A DNA stretch of 64,000 nucleotides from Methylocystis sp. (lineage in GTDB: Bacteria > Pseudomonadota > Alphaproteobacteria > Rhizobiales > Beijerinckiaceae), in the NCBI RefSeq assembly GCF_021731785.1, contig NZ_JAKFWS010000031.1, positions 62,001 through 126,000 of the forward strand, given 5' to 3'. How positions within the stretch are numbered: the first letter of the stretch is position 1; each line of letters starts with the position of its first letter. This document shows positions 7,855-16,062 of the stretch, piece after piece. The position numbers were made by a program, and so were the translations under genes. A model generated the notes under the pieces. It was given only the letters and a program-made list of their open reading frames with translations. It was not told the DNA's origin and made no database searches.

Positions 7855-8049
7855 TCAACGCAGTCGATAGAGCTCCTTGATACGCAGGAAAATATCGTCG
7901 AGTTCGATTTCGCCGCGGATGTATGCGTCGAAGATCGGTTCGGCGTCCGCGTCGGCCGACAAGCCTTCGATCAGGTTCTCGTGATGCGCGTCGCGGATGA
8001 CGAGGCGTCGGCGTTCCATTTCTTCCGCTGAGAAGAGTCCTGTGCGCAA
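7855..8049 (-). CDS. VbhA/YhfG-like antitoxin, no Fic toxin adjacent
   Basis: 64 aa from a possible TTG at 8049 (ATG 8019 is the next start). The sequence FSAEEMERRRLVIRDAHHEN, then LIEGLSADAD, FDAYIRGEIELDDI and FLRIKELY, fits the antitoxin helix family that includes VbhA, which blocks Fic AMP-transferases through a Glu in the inhibitory (S/T)xxxE(G/N) motif; here NLIEGL supplies the EG pair. A Fic gene with HPFx(D/E)GNGR would normally follow, but the downstream 110 bp carry only a short frame (7740-7850) without that motif. The partner has been lost or lies elsewhere. Confidence 0.6.
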   Translation of the reverse strand: MRTGLFSAEEMERRRLVIRDAHHENLIEGLSADADAEPIFDAYIRGEIELDDIFLRIKELYRLR

Positions 8050-8191
8050 AGCGTCCGATGGCGCGGCGCGCCCCTCCTGTTGAAATGAATTCCGAACTAA
8101 ACCGCGCTCGACTTCCTATTCGCGCCAGCGCGGCGGCAAGGCTATTTTGGATAGGGGAGCGCGTTGTCGCCGGCAAGTGTTTCGTCTGACG

Positions 8192-8943
8192 TCAGAAAGT
8201 GTGACGGCGGGCCAGGAGTTCGGTGGCGACGTCGCCGAACGGCTTCATGTCGGCGCCTGATGGGTTGTCGGGGCTGGCGGCGGAATCATCCATCATTTCA
8301 TCGAACGTTGCCATATCGTAATAGTCGAACAATGGGTCGTCGAAGCGGTCGGCTTCGATGGCCCGCTGGACCAGTGGCCGCAGTAGGCTGAACTGGAGAT
8401 GGGCAATGAGGTTCGCCCATCCGTCCCAGACGCGCGCCGGGGCCGTGCCGAGTTGCTCGAATGCGTTATGAGAAAATCGGCCGCCGATTCTTTATCGATC
8501 CTGCCGGCGATGGTGAGCGCGCAGATCGTGTCGGTCATGACAACGGCGCGCGTGTGCATCGATGCGTCGGGATCGAGCGCCAACTCATAGAGAGGGACGG
8601 GATCGCCATCGAAGGTCGAGCGCATCACGGGATCGGCCAGAACGTCGAGGGCGTCTTCTAGTTCGAAGCGACTGCTGAATTGGCTGCAGCGCAGAAGCCG
8701 GGCGAGCGGACGATAGGCGTCCGTCTCGCGCCATTCGGCAAACAGCAGCATGATGAATGGGATCGGGGTCGGTTGCTCGCGTTGGGTTTTCGGCGAGGCG
8801 TCGAGATACGTCTCTATTTCCTCCAGGAAGATGGGCGTCATTCGACGGCGTTGCCGAGACGCCGCCGCGAGCGCCTTTCGCGGCGGATCGTCGTCGTCGA
8901 AGCTGGCGTGGGTTAGCGCATGGAGGATTTCGTGGGGCTTCAT
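8192..8943 (-). pseudogene. DUF1186-family protein, frameshifted
   Basis: From ATG 8943 the frame encodes a DUF1186 protein: MKPHEILHALTHASFDDDD, ITPIFLEE-like and FIMLLFAEWRETDAYRPLAR, then ALDPDASMHTRAVVMT. Near 8465-8475 the match moves to another frame, which continues as FEQLGTAPARVWDGWANLI, EADRFDDPLFDYYDMATF and ends at TGA 8192-8194. The 752-bp span is not a multiple of three, confirming one indel of one or two bases. Either a real mutation or a sequencing error; without it the protein would have about 250 aa, normal for the family. Function unknown. Confidence 0.75.
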
Positions 8944-9059
8944 CTGGTTTCTGTCGAGGTTGTCGCCGACGTTGTGGAGATCACGCGGCGTGGTTTCAGT
9001 CGGAGTGAAAGGCCCAACGGGGGGCCGGGGCGAAGACCGCGCGCCCCGGCTCGACCAGT

Positions 9060-9287
9060 TCATCTGCTCCTGCGAGCGTCGTCTTCTCGTCGTCTGCGGT
9101 CTTCGTCGTCGCGCCGTCGGCGGTCCTCTTCCTCGCGATAGCGTCGTTGTTCTTCGTCACGGCGACGATCGTCCTCTCGTCGTTTGCGGTCTTCGTCGTC
9201 GCGCCGTCGGCGGTCCTCTTCCTCGCGATAGCGTCGCTGTTCTTCGTCACGTCGACGATCATCTTCGCGGCGATCGTAATCGTTCAT
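9060..9287 (-). CDS. Small Arg/Asp/Glu-repeat protein
   Basis: 75 aa from ATG 9287, with AGAGGA seven bases upstream fixing frame and start. After MNDYDR the protein is almost entirely Arg, Asp and Glu, built of two copies of a 30-residue unit (REDDRRRDEEQRRYREEEDR and so on). It would form a highly charged single helix; function unknown. Two other frames are also open because the repeat unit has a length divisible by three, but they lack a ribosome-binding site. Confidence 0.55.
   Translation of the reverse strand: MNDYDRREDDRRRDEEQRRYREEEDRRRRDDEDRKRREDDRRRDEEQRRYREEEDRRRRDDEDRRRREDDARRSR
9088..9267. repeat. Two tandem 90-bp repeats
   Basis: 9088-9177 and 9178-9267 differ at only a few positions (for example CGTCGTCTGC versus CGTCGTTTGC). 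They encode the 30-residue repeats of the overlapping charged protein. Not a CRISPR: no unique spacers. Confidence 0.9.
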
Positions 9288-9629
9288 ATGCGTTTCCTCT
9301 GTTTGTCTTCAAACGCGTCGCGCAGCGCTCACGGATCGGATTGGGCGCTCGCGCGGACGGAAGATTGATGCAGCGATGCGCGAATGCGAACCGCCAGCCA
9401 TAATCGTCGGGGAGCCCCCCGCGTTCTGATCCCCGGGGCAAGGGGGGTGCGGTGCGACATAATAACTCACGCCCGAAAAACCTGTAGCCTGACGCAACGG
9501 GAGGGGTTGCGTGACATGTCGGCGCGCATTTAAGTTCGCATAAATGCTTAACAATTTGGAATGGGCCGGGGGATTTAAGCGCGAAGATTGAGTCTCGCGA
9601 AAATTTCATACGAGAAAGGAAGCGGCGGC
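9288..9629. other. Intergenic region with two hairpins
   Basis: No convincing gene is present. Two perfect stems are visible: ACGCAAC/GTTGCGT at 9492-9512 and GCATTTA/TAAATGC at 9526-9547. The second lies in the most AT-rich part, just before the gene starting at 9630. At 9377-9388 the minus strand has CGCATTCGCGCA, a copy of the recurring intergenic motif, 90 bp before the gene at 9287. Likely a divergent control region. Confidence 0.5.
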
Positions 9630-10103
9630 ATGACCATCGTTTTTGAGGAGAGCGGAGTAGAGGCGAGGATCGAAAAGAACGGCGACATACCGATGGTGGG
9701 AGCCGATCCCGAGGAGGCGACCACTGAGGCAGAGGCGAGTGTTGGGGCGGTCGAAAAGGCCGTCGACGCACCGATGGCGAAAGCCGATCGCGACGAGGCG
9801 TATTTCGAGAAAATGGCATTCGTTGCCGAATGTGTCGAGGTGCGGCGGTTCCTAAAGATGCCGCCGTGGTTGAGCGAAGTTCGGGACGAAGAAGATGCCG
9901 GTTCGCAATGGGGCAGGCTATACCATGATCTCGAAATCGACGAGCGTGTGCTCGCGATCGCACGGATATTTCCTCAGCGCCCGGAGGGTTGGGAGGAAGC
10001 GGCGTCGGTTCTGATCGCCTACCTGGATTTGCGCGAAAACTCTATTGACCCATTGGTAGGAATCGCGCGCGCACTTTGCGGGGATGGCGCGCGAACCGGC
10101 TGA
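9630..10103 (+). CDS. Hypothetical acidic protein
   Basis: 157 aa from ATG 9630 (GAAAGGA about nine bases upstream; an in-frame ATG at 9588 lacks a ribosome site). The N-terminal third is a low-complexity Glu/Ala/Val region, followed by a compact domain with FVAECVEVRRFLKMPPWLSE and FPQRPEGWEEAASVLIAYLD. No family recognised. Its position 50 bp before the DsbC-like gene, with the recurring motif in that gap, suggests association with the transfer region. Confidence 0.6.
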   Translation: MTIVFEESGVEARIEKNGDIPMVGADPEEATTEAEASVGAVEKAVDAPMAKADRDEAYFEKMAFVAECVEVRRFLKMPPWLSEVRDEEDAGSQWGRLYHDLEIDERVLAIARIFPQRPEGWEEAASVLIAYLDLRENSIDPLVGIARALCGDGARTG

Positions 10104-10106
10104 CCG

Positions 10107-10114
10107 TTCGCGCG
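10107..10114 (+). promoter_or_regulatory. Recurring motif CGTTCGCGCG before the DsbC-like gene
   Basis: Coding-strand core TTCGCGCG, 40 bp before ATG 10154. Member of the CRTTCGCGCR set described under findings. Confidence 0.35.
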
Positions 10115-10153
10115 CACCCGCGTTAGCCTCCTTGAGTGTAAAAGGAGGTCCCA

Positions 10154-11260
10154 ATGCGAATAGCGTTTTTCATCTTTGCTCTGATTTTGACGTCGACGGC
10201 GTCGGCGGATCCGGCGACGACGTTGGATGGTCAGCAGGAGTCGACGGCGGGAAATGTCCCGCCTGTTGCGCCCGAATCGTCGATGTCCAATGCTGACGGA
10301 GCCGGATCGTCGCCGCCGCTGACGCCAGTCGCGCCGGAGACGATCGAACAACTGCCGGTCCTGAGGCACATAAACAAGAGCGGGGCGAAACTATTCGACG
10401 CGGGAAGGGCGCATGACATGCGCGCCGTGGTCGCGCGCCAGGGCGGAGAATTCATGATTCTCCAGGTGACGCCGGATGGCGAAGCCGTCATCGCCGGAGC
10501 ACAAACGAATTTGTCGGCGGCGACGTTGCGCGCGATCGCGGACGGCGGACAGCAAATCACGGATCTTGGCGTCAGCCATGGCGTGCACGGATTGTTCGTT
10601 CGCAATGGAGGACAATTTCAGGTGTTTTACGCGACTCCGGACGGCGAACGAGTGATCCCGGGAGTTATGTGGGATGCGACTGGAAAGAACATCACTCGAG
10701 AGCAAGTCGCTCCGATCCCCGGCGTGACGCCCACCGTGACGATCGGCAAGGAAGTAGGCGCGCCGGACGGCGACGCTGATGGGTCGAAAAGATCACCGCT
10801 CGAACTCGCGGAGCATACGACGTTCGGTGTGATCGGCGCGGCTTCCGCGCCGCGCCTGTTCGTTTTTGTCGACCCGCTATGCAGCTATTCGGTCAAGGCC
10901 CTGCAGCAGCTGCAGCCTTTTGTTGCGAGCGGGCGTGTGCAGGCGGCGATCATTCCGCTTTCCGTCCTGGACTATGAGGATCAGGGCCGCAGCACGACCA
11001 GCGCGCTGGCCATGTTGAGCAAGCCGGCCGATCAGATGGTGTCGGCCTGGTCGCGCGGCGATCTGAACGGGCCGCCTTCGGGCGAGGCGGAGGCGAAGTT
11101 GCGCGCCAATATGATGGCAGCTGAAGCGATCGGTCTGCGCGGCACGCCGACGGTCATCTGGCGTAAGGCGGATGGTTCGGAGGGCCGTATCGACGGCCTG
11201 CCGGAGGATTGGAATGCGGTGATCGCATCGATGGGAGGCGAGAACCATGCTGCGCGATAG
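10154..11260 (+). CDS. DsbC/DsbG-like periplasmic thioredoxin-fold protein (TrbB-like), CxxS active site
   Basis: 368 aa from ATG 10154 with AAAGGAGGT upstream. A signal peptide (MRIAFFIFALILTSTASA) is followed by a low-complexity linker, a DsbC-like N-terminal region and a thioredoxin fold. The active site reads VDPLCSYSVKAL: the first Cys is kept but the second is Ser, where DsbC-type enzymes have CxYC. The cis-Pro loop RGTPTVIW is intact. IncI plasmids encode a DsbC-like TrbB in their transfer region, so this is probably the counterpart, acting on disulfides of transfer proteins in the periplasm. With one Cys it could still form mixed disulfides or isomerise, but not act as a simple oxidase. 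Overlaps the next gene by 14 bp. Confidence 0.75.
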   Translation: MRIAFFIFALILTSTASADPATTLDGQQESTAGNVPPVAPESSMSNADGAGSSPPLTPVAPETIEQLPVLRHINKSGAKLFDAGRAHDMRAVVARQGGEFMILQVTPDGEAVIAGAQTNLSAATLRAIADGGQQITDLGVSHGVHGLFVRNGGQFQVFYATPDGERVIPGVMWDATGKNITREQVAPIPGVTPTVTIGKEVGAPDGDADGSKRSPLELAEHTTFGVIGAASAPRLFVFVDPLCSYSVKALQQLQPFVASGRVQAAIIPLSVLDYEDQGRSTTSALAMLSKPADQMVSAWSRGDLNGPPSGEAEAKLRANMMAAEAIGLRGTPTVIWRKADGSEGRIDGLPEDWNAVIASMGGENHAAR

Positions 11261-11795
11261 AAATCGAACGGAAAATCCGACCGTCGGGAAGAGACCGTCA
11301 ATGTTCGGCCGGACCTGGCGGGGAGTGAAGCGGCTCGGAGCGCCGGCGACTCGAGCCTTCCCGAAAGACGAAGTCGTCGAAGGAGGGCGGGCGATTGGGC
11401 GACTGATTGCGGCGGTGCGTCAGGGACGGCCGGGCGACCCGAGGTTTCGATTGCATGAGGACCGTCGCTTCGATCTCGAAGCGACGGCCTTCCTGCATGG
11501 ACTGTCGTTACATCAGCTAGAGGCCGTGTTGTGGCGCCGACAGCGGCAAACGGCGGTCGCGGCCTATATCGCCTTCGGGTTCGGCTGGGTCTTCTTCCTT
11601 CTTTGGCTGTTCGAGGCGGCGACTACGCCGTGGTCGTCGTGGCGTATTCTTCCTGTGCTGGAATTCGCGCCGTTCTGCGTGTTCCTATTTCTGATAGCGT
11701 TCAGGAGCGCGTTGCAGAATTATCAGATCCGGATGCGGCGGTTGGCGACGGCGGGGGAATATCTCGATACGTCTGGGCAGTTCTGGCCGAGCTGA
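11247..11795 (+). CDS. TraX/IcmV-like inner-membrane protein
   Basis: 182 aa from ATG 11247, with GGGAGG eight bases upstream; overlaps the end of the DsbC-like gene. The N-terminal 100 residues are soluble and basic; two adjacent transmembrane segments follow (about 108-128 and 135-158), then a short cytoplasmic tail. This topology, the size and the company fit the TraX (IncI)/IcmV group of type IVB systems, but no diagnostic residue can be pointed to. Unlike its relatives it is separated from traY and on the other strand. Confidence 0.5.
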   Translation: MLRDRNRTENPTVGKRPSMFGRTWRGVKRLGAPATRAFPKDEVVEGGRAIGRLIAAVRQGRPGDPRFRLHEDRRFDLEATAFLHGLSLHQLEAVLWRRQRQTAVAAYIAFGFGWVFFLLWLFEAATTPWSSWRILPVLEFAPFCVFLFLIAFRSALQNYQIRMRRLATAGEYLDTSGQFWPS

Positions 11796-11828
11796 GCCAG
11801 ACTTCGTCTCCCGGCGGGCGAGCGAGAC

Positions 11829-12167
11829 TTCGTCGTCCGACTCGACCCAGCCCCGGAACAGGCTCGGACCTTCTCCCGCTGGGCTGGAGTCTGTCGCGCC
11901 GTCTACAACGCCGGGCTTTTTCAAAGGAAAAATTTCGGGCGCAAAGGAGACAAGCGCCGGTTCTTTGGCTTCGTGAAGCAGTTCTGCGAATTGACCGCCC
12001 TTCGCGCCGAGTTCGACTGGGTTCGCGAGGTCTCGCAAACAGCCGAGCAGCAGGCGCTGAAAGACCTTCAGCAGGCGTATAAAAATTTCTGCGCAGTGCG
12101 CGCCGATTATCCGACTCCCCGCCAGCATATCCGCGAGAGCTTTCGCCAGCGCGGGGCTATTATCCCG
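11829..12167 (+). pseudogene. IS200/IS605-family TnpB, N-terminal remnant
   Basis: The frame starting at FVVRLDPAPEQARTFSRWAG continues with VCRAVYNAGLFQRKNF, FCELTALRAEFDWVREVS and DLQQAYKNFCAVRADYP, the conserved first 110 residues of TnpB (OrfB). It has no start codon at the expected position and breaks off after ESFRQRG, before the RuvC-like nuclease motifs and the zinc finger. No TnpA partner and no intact ends are visible. A dead fragment, transcribed in the same direction as the genes before it. Confidence 0.75.
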
Positions 12168-12420
12168 GCGGGAAAACGCGCTGTAGCGCGAAGATCGCGC
12201 CCAAGAGAGCGAAACTAACCGTTATGATCGTGATCAAAATCGCGTTCTTGGCTTTTTCGATTTTGGTTTCGAGCTTCGCGATGTCGCTTTTGGTCGCGAC
12301 TTCCTCCCGCAGCGCTTGATCCAACCCCTCGGCGTGGGCGCGCGCCTGCTTCTCATCGACTCCTGCGGCCTTGAGCCGGTCGATATAGGCGAGCTTGTCA
12401 AATAAAAGCTGGCTGGTCAT
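12160..12420 (-). CDS. Small coiled-coil membrane-anchored protein (DUF1640-like), copy 1
   Basis: 86 aa from ATG 12420. An N-terminal MTSQLLFDKLAYIDRLKAAG segment is followed by a coiled coil and a C-terminal transmembrane helix (ILITIITVSFALLGAIFALQ). The architecture resembles CCDC90/DUF1640-type proteins, which trimerise through the coiled coil. A paralogue lies at 59307-59594 at the far end of the transfer region (shared pattern: YIDRL...G...QARA.AE.L..A..E.VATK.D.A.L). Function unknown. Confidence 0.65.
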   Translation of the reverse strand: MTSQLLFDKLAYIDRLKAAGVDEKQARAHAEGLDQALREEVATKSDIAKLETKIEKAKNAILITIITVSFALLGAIFALQRVFPPG

Positions 12421-12597
12421 GGGCCTATCCTAGCATGTAGGAGGCGTTTGCGGCGATCGTCACTAGACCGCCTCATTTTTTAGCCGCCGGGGGCTGGGCG
12501 TTTTTACAACCCCAACTCGCGCGTTCCGCGCTTGTGGCGCGGCGAGGCGGCGACAGAAGGCGGACAGCGGCATGGGCGAGCGAGCGGGCCGAGCGGC

Positions 12598-12906
12598 TTA
12601 GAAGGTGCCGGGAGGGGCGCTCCTGCTATCTCCGGAAGCCCCATAGGCCCAAGGGGCGTGCTCGTAGTCTGGGCGGGTTCCTTGGGTGGAGGGCTCGTAT
12701 GGCTTGACGACCGTGCCGTTGCGATCGATGACCGGCGGCCGCCAGGTGGCGTTGGCTTCGCCGTAAGCGGCGTAAGGATCGTAGAATGGATGAAGGACCG
12801 CAGGGGAGGGCGGGGCGTTGTAGCTGCTCGGGGTGCGGACATTTCCGGACGAGCAGGCCGCGAGCGGGATGGAAAGGCAAAACAAAGCGATGGGGAGATT
12901 TCGCAT
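12598..12906 (-). CDS. Small lipoprotein
   Basis: 102 aa from ATG 12906. MRNLPIALFCLSIPLAAC ends in a lipobox (LAAC, Cys 18), followed by a Pro/Tyr-rich mature part (NVRTPSSYNAPPSPAV, PFYDPYAAYGEANATWRPPV). It would be an outer- or inner-membrane lipoprotein. It is the last gene of the leftward transfer operon, 68 bp downstream of the coiled-coil gene; small proline-rich lipoproteins of type IVB systems are not conserved enough for a name. Confidence 0.7.
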   Translation of the reverse strand: MRNLPIALFCLSIPLAACSSGNVRTPSSYNAPPSPAVLHPFYDPYAAYGEANATWRPPVIDRNGTVVKPYEPSTQGTRPDYEHAPWAYGASGDSRSAPPGTF

Positions 12907-12944
12907 GATAGGCTCCTGTCTAGGAGGCCATCATCATCGGCGCG

Positions 12945-12956
12945 CGCGCGAACGCG
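12945..12956 (-). promoter_or_regulatory. Recurring motif CGCGTTCGCGCG before the lipoprotein gene
   Basis: Read on the minus strand, 39 bp before ATG 12906; fits CRTTCGCGCR. Confidence 0.35.
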
Positions 12957-12974
12957 ATGGATAATCTTGCGCCG

Positions 12975-13607
12975 TTAGCGTTCGAGAGCGCTTAAGAGTT
13001 CGAGGAGACGGTCTGTTTCTGGGAGAGCGACGTGTGGTTCGTTGCGGATCCAATTGTCGCGTATGATCTGAATGATTTCTTTGAGATCCTCGTATTCGGG
13101 TCGATCGGTTTTGCCTTCTTCGGCGGCTTTTAGCAAAGCCAGGTTGTATCGGTCCAATCCGCGGCCATATCTGAGAGCCTGTCGCAGTCTGGCTTCGGTG
13201 TCTGATACGGTCTTGTCCTTCTCGGCGTAGTCACGCCTAAGCTGATCGATCTCGCGATTCTGTGTGTAGATAGACCATTTCAAATCGCGGACGGAGAAAT
13301 TCAACGACGAAATCTCTTCGTCCAGTTTCGTGATCTCGTCCTGCAATCGAGCGGTGTCCCGGCCGCGCTGGTTGAGATCGTTGATCAACGAGTTGTAATA
13401 ATTGATGTGAATCGTGCGAACGCCGTTGCGCCGTTCGTTTTCCTGGCGCGCATTGATCTGACGGACGGCGTCCGACCACCCTGCGTCATAACCGCGGCTT
13501 TTGCCCTGGCGAAGACCGTGGCTTTCTCCGGAGTAATAGCCATCCGAGTGGCCCACCTCATACCAGAGGAGGCCGCTCCCCGAGCCAGGTTCGTCATCGT
13601 CGCGCAT
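12975..13607 (-). CDS. Coiled-coil protein downstream of traY
   Basis: 210 aa from ATG 13607, which begins one base after the traY stop (TGACATG); a start nine codons upstream would overlap traY. The N-terminus is Gly/Asp-rich with WYEVGHSDGYYSGESHGLRQ, reminiscent of glycine-zipper or turn-rich repeats; residues about 60-150 form a long coiled coil (heptads around INDLNQRGRDTARLQDEITK). No signal peptide or membrane helix, so cytoplasmic. No family recognised; tight spacing to traY suggests a role in transfer. Confidence 0.65.
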   Translation of the reverse strand: MRDDDEPGSGSGLLWYEVGHSDGYYSGESHGLRQGKSRGYDAGWSDAVRQINARQENERRNGVRTIHINYYNSLINDLNQRGRDTARLQDEITKLDEEISSLNFSVRDLKWSIYTQNREIDQLRRDYAEKDKTVSDTEARLRQALRYGRGLDRYNLALLKAAEEGKTDRPEYEDLKEIIQIIRDNWIRNEPHVALPETDRLLELLSALER

Positions 13608-13608
13608 G

Positions 13609-15996
13609 TCAGGCTCCCGTATTGTGATCGCCAAGGTCGGTCTGTGCGCTCATCGTCGAATCCATGCCCGCGTTTTTCGTGCCCGATTCTCCTTTGCCGT
13701 TGGAGAGGAGTTTCTGAGAACCGGTATGCTGAGATCCTACACCATTGCCGCCGGAATATCCCGACGAGTTGCCCAGTCGGGACTGGGCGTATTGGTCGAC
13801 GGTTTGGAGTGTTCGCCGCGTTCCGGTCCACGCCGCCGCCTTGCTGAATTCGTCCATGTCGACGCGATTGGCCGCCGAGAAGCCCAGCATCTTGGGAACA
13901 TGATGCGGAATGAGCGAGATCATGGCGAAGGACTTTATCGCGACGATGATATGCAGCAGAACGAACACGGCGAGCAGGACGATCAGGCCGATAAGGTTCG
14001 TTACGAACCAGCCCTTCTCGAGAACGAAGTGCACGGCGACGCCGAAACTCATTCGGATGAGCCAGGAGATCGAGGAGAAGATGAAAAAGCCGGTGAAGAG
14101 GCCGAGAAGCATGAGAACGGGGCGGAACAGGACGTTGAACAGCAATTCATAAACCTGAATGGCGCGGCCATGCAGGCCGGCTCCGTCGAATGTCATATGC
14201 GCGAACATCATTAGCGGCACCGCGATGACCGCTTCGATGACGAGGATGAGATAGCCGGTGACGCCGGCGATCCACATGACCCAAGGGATGAGCGGCAGCA
14301 CATAGGCGATCATCAGTCCCGGAATGAGGAGGGCGAGGAGGCCGAAGAAGAGGGGGGTCAAGAGAGCCTTGAAGATGTCCGCAAGGGCGCCGGCGGTGAT
14401 GGCGGCGGCGGTTCCGGCAAAGTTGCCTGTGAGAAAAGAAAAAACTGCGGTGCCTGTTTGGATCGTTCCAGATGAAGCGGCGATGGCGACGCCATAGGCG
14501 GCCAGCGAGGCATTGACGAGGTATTGGCCGAGGGTGATGAGCCCCCCGAAGGGATCGGCCCATTGATTGCCGGTCGGGGATATGTGGTTTGCTATGAAGT
14601 TCAAGAGAGGTTCGCTGAGATTGATCGAGCGAAATATCCTTTCGATCCACGACCGGCCCTCGCTCGAGGCTGCAGTGCCGAAAGTATCGGAATTGCCGGT
14701 TGGAGGAGTGTCGCCGTCGACCGTGTTCACGTAAGTCTTCAGCGAGGAGGCGAATTTTGTGGTCGCGCCGAGGAGCGGAGCGAGGTCGGTCTTGAGGGAT
14801 TGGCTGAAGCCGTTGTAGTTCGGGCCGTTGACGATGGGCATATTGTCGAGAAGGGAGAGGGTGCGTCCGTTCAGTTGAGCGAAGGTGAGATAATAGGACC
14901 CGGCGGACGCCCAGCCGAGCGATGAAAGGCTGGTGCTGGTGTTGCTGGGGAGGCCGATTTTTCCTTCGCGGGCGTCCTGCGGTTTGAGGGCGTTTTGAAG
15001 TTGCTTTTGGATGTCAGTGGCGGCCGTTGTGAGTTGTTGTTTGTAGGCGTCTGTCGCGTTGGTGAAGGTCGCCTGCAGCGGCGTGAGCGCGGATGTCTGT
15101 TTGGTTTGCCAGTAGTTTTTTGCGACGCTTTCGGCATCCTTGCGAATGGTGGCGATGATCCCTTCGAGAATCGTCTTCTGCTGCGCGGTCATGTCGGTGT
15201 CGACACCGACGATTGGCTGCGAGCCGGCGGACGGGTCGCTGACGGTGATGGTGCCGCATGCGGGTGAGCCGCTCTGGTTCCCCGGCGACAAGTTGTACGC
15301 CCAGGTGACTGAATTGCCGGAGATCGTGGTGGGAGTGGGGGCCGGCGCGATCTGCGGGTTGGCGGTGGCCTCGTTGACGAGGGCGCGGCAGAGTTCGTTT
15401 TCGATGATGCCGAGGACGACGCTCTTTGTCCCGGGGATCATCGGCGTGGCGATGATCATGGCGTCGGGGCCGATGGCCTTGATGGCGTTGTCGTAGACGG
15501 ACTTCGCCATGCCGATGCCCCACATGGCGGTCTGCACGACGGCGGCCTGGCCGATAGAGTAACCGGAATTGACTGGGAACATCATGATGGCGGCGAAGCC
15601 GATCCGCACGGCGAACAGCGCGGTCATCGAATTGGTGAGGAGATTGCTCGTTTCCGCCACGCGAAAAATATTGTGGATCGAGAGGTAGCTGAGATAGGCC
15701 ATGGCGAGGGCCATGGTGAATCCGGTGAGCTGGCCGAGCAGGTGGCCGATGACGGTGGCGGCGGCGCCGGTGCATCCGCCCCCTTGCGCTCCGCCCGCCT
15801 GCCCTCCGCCCGTGCACGGGCTTCCGTTCATCGGGAAGACGGCCCTGATCATTTCGGCCGCCCAATCCGTGCCGGGATCGAGCGCTTGCCAACTGACGTC
15901 ATAAGTCTGCGGGGCGGGGGCCTGGGCCAGCGCCGGCGTGAGGCAAGCGAGGGAGATCAGGGCAATCCAGAAGGCGGCAAAGAGGCGGCGCGACAT
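13609..15996 (-). CDS. traY: TraY/DotA-family integral membrane channel protein
   Basis: 795 aa from ATG 15996 (GAGGAC just upstream); the signal peptide MSRRLFAAFWIALISLACLT supports this start rather than one 22 codons earlier. The layout is that of DotA/TraY: a transmembrane cluster near residues 80-160, a large periplasmic loop of about 300 residues with two Cys pairs, and a C-terminal cluster of five or six membrane helices (FLALL-type stretches such as MLLGLFTGFFIFSSISWLIR), ending in the Ser/Gly-rich tail. DotA/TraY is a polytopic inner-membrane protein needed for the type IVB channel. Fourth from last gene of the leftward operon. Confidence 0.88.
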   Translation of the reverse strand: MSRRLFAAFWIALISLACLTPALAQAPAPQTYDVSWQALDPGTDWAAEMIRAVFPMNGSPCTGGGQAGGAQGGGCTGAAATVIGHLLGQLTGFTMALAMAYLSYLSIHNIFRVAETSNLLTNSMTALFAVRIGFAAIMMFPVNSGYSIGQAAVVQTAMWGIGMAKSVYDNAIKAIGPDAMIIATPMIPGTKSVVLGIIENELCRALVNEATANPQIAPAPTPTTISGNSVTWAYNLSPGNQSGSPACGTITVSDPSAGSQPIVGVDTDMTAQQKTILEGIIATIRKDAESVAKNYWQTKQTSALTPLQATFTNATDAYKQQLTTAATDIQKQLQNALKPQDAREGKIGLPSNTSTSLSSLGWASAGSYYLTFAQLNGRTLSLLDNMPIVNGPNYNGFSQSLKTDLAPLLGATTKFASSLKTYVNTVDGDTPPTGNSDTFGTAASSEGRSWIERIFRSINLSEPLLNFIANHISPTGNQWADPFGGLITLGQYLVNASLAAYGVAIAASSGTIQTGTAVFSFLTGNFAGTAAAITAGALADIFKALLTPLFFGLLALLIPGLMIAYVLPLIPWVMWIAGVTGYLILVIEAVIAVPLMMFAHMTFDGAGLHGRAIQVYELLFNVLFRPVLMLLGLFTGFFIFSSISWLIRMSFGVAVHFVLEKGWFVTNLIGLIVLLAVFVLLHIIVAIKSFAMISLIPHHVPKMLGFSAANRVDMDEFSKAAAWTGTRRTLQTVDQYAQSRLGNSSGYSGGNGVGSQHTGSQKLLSNGKGESGTKNAGMDSTMSAQTDLGDHNTGA

Positions 15997-16039
15997 AATG
16001 TCCTCGCGGTTTGAGGAAGTGTCGAAGCTGTCACGGGCG

Positions 16040-16051
16040 TGCGCGAATGCG
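16040..16051 (-). promoter_or_regulatory. Recurring motif CGCATTCGCGCA before traY
   Basis: Read on the minus strand, 44 bp before ATG 15996, in the only gap between traY and the gene before it. Confidence 0.35.
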
Positions 16052-16062
16052 GTCATGGGCAA

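Noticed and set aside
8996-9262. Alternative frame through the 90-bp repeats
   Set aside because: Open only because the repeat unit is a multiple of three; lacks a ribosome site, unlike the frame starting at 9287.
9088-9267. CRISPR array
   Set aside because: Only two adjoining 90-bp copies without spacers, inside a coding frame.
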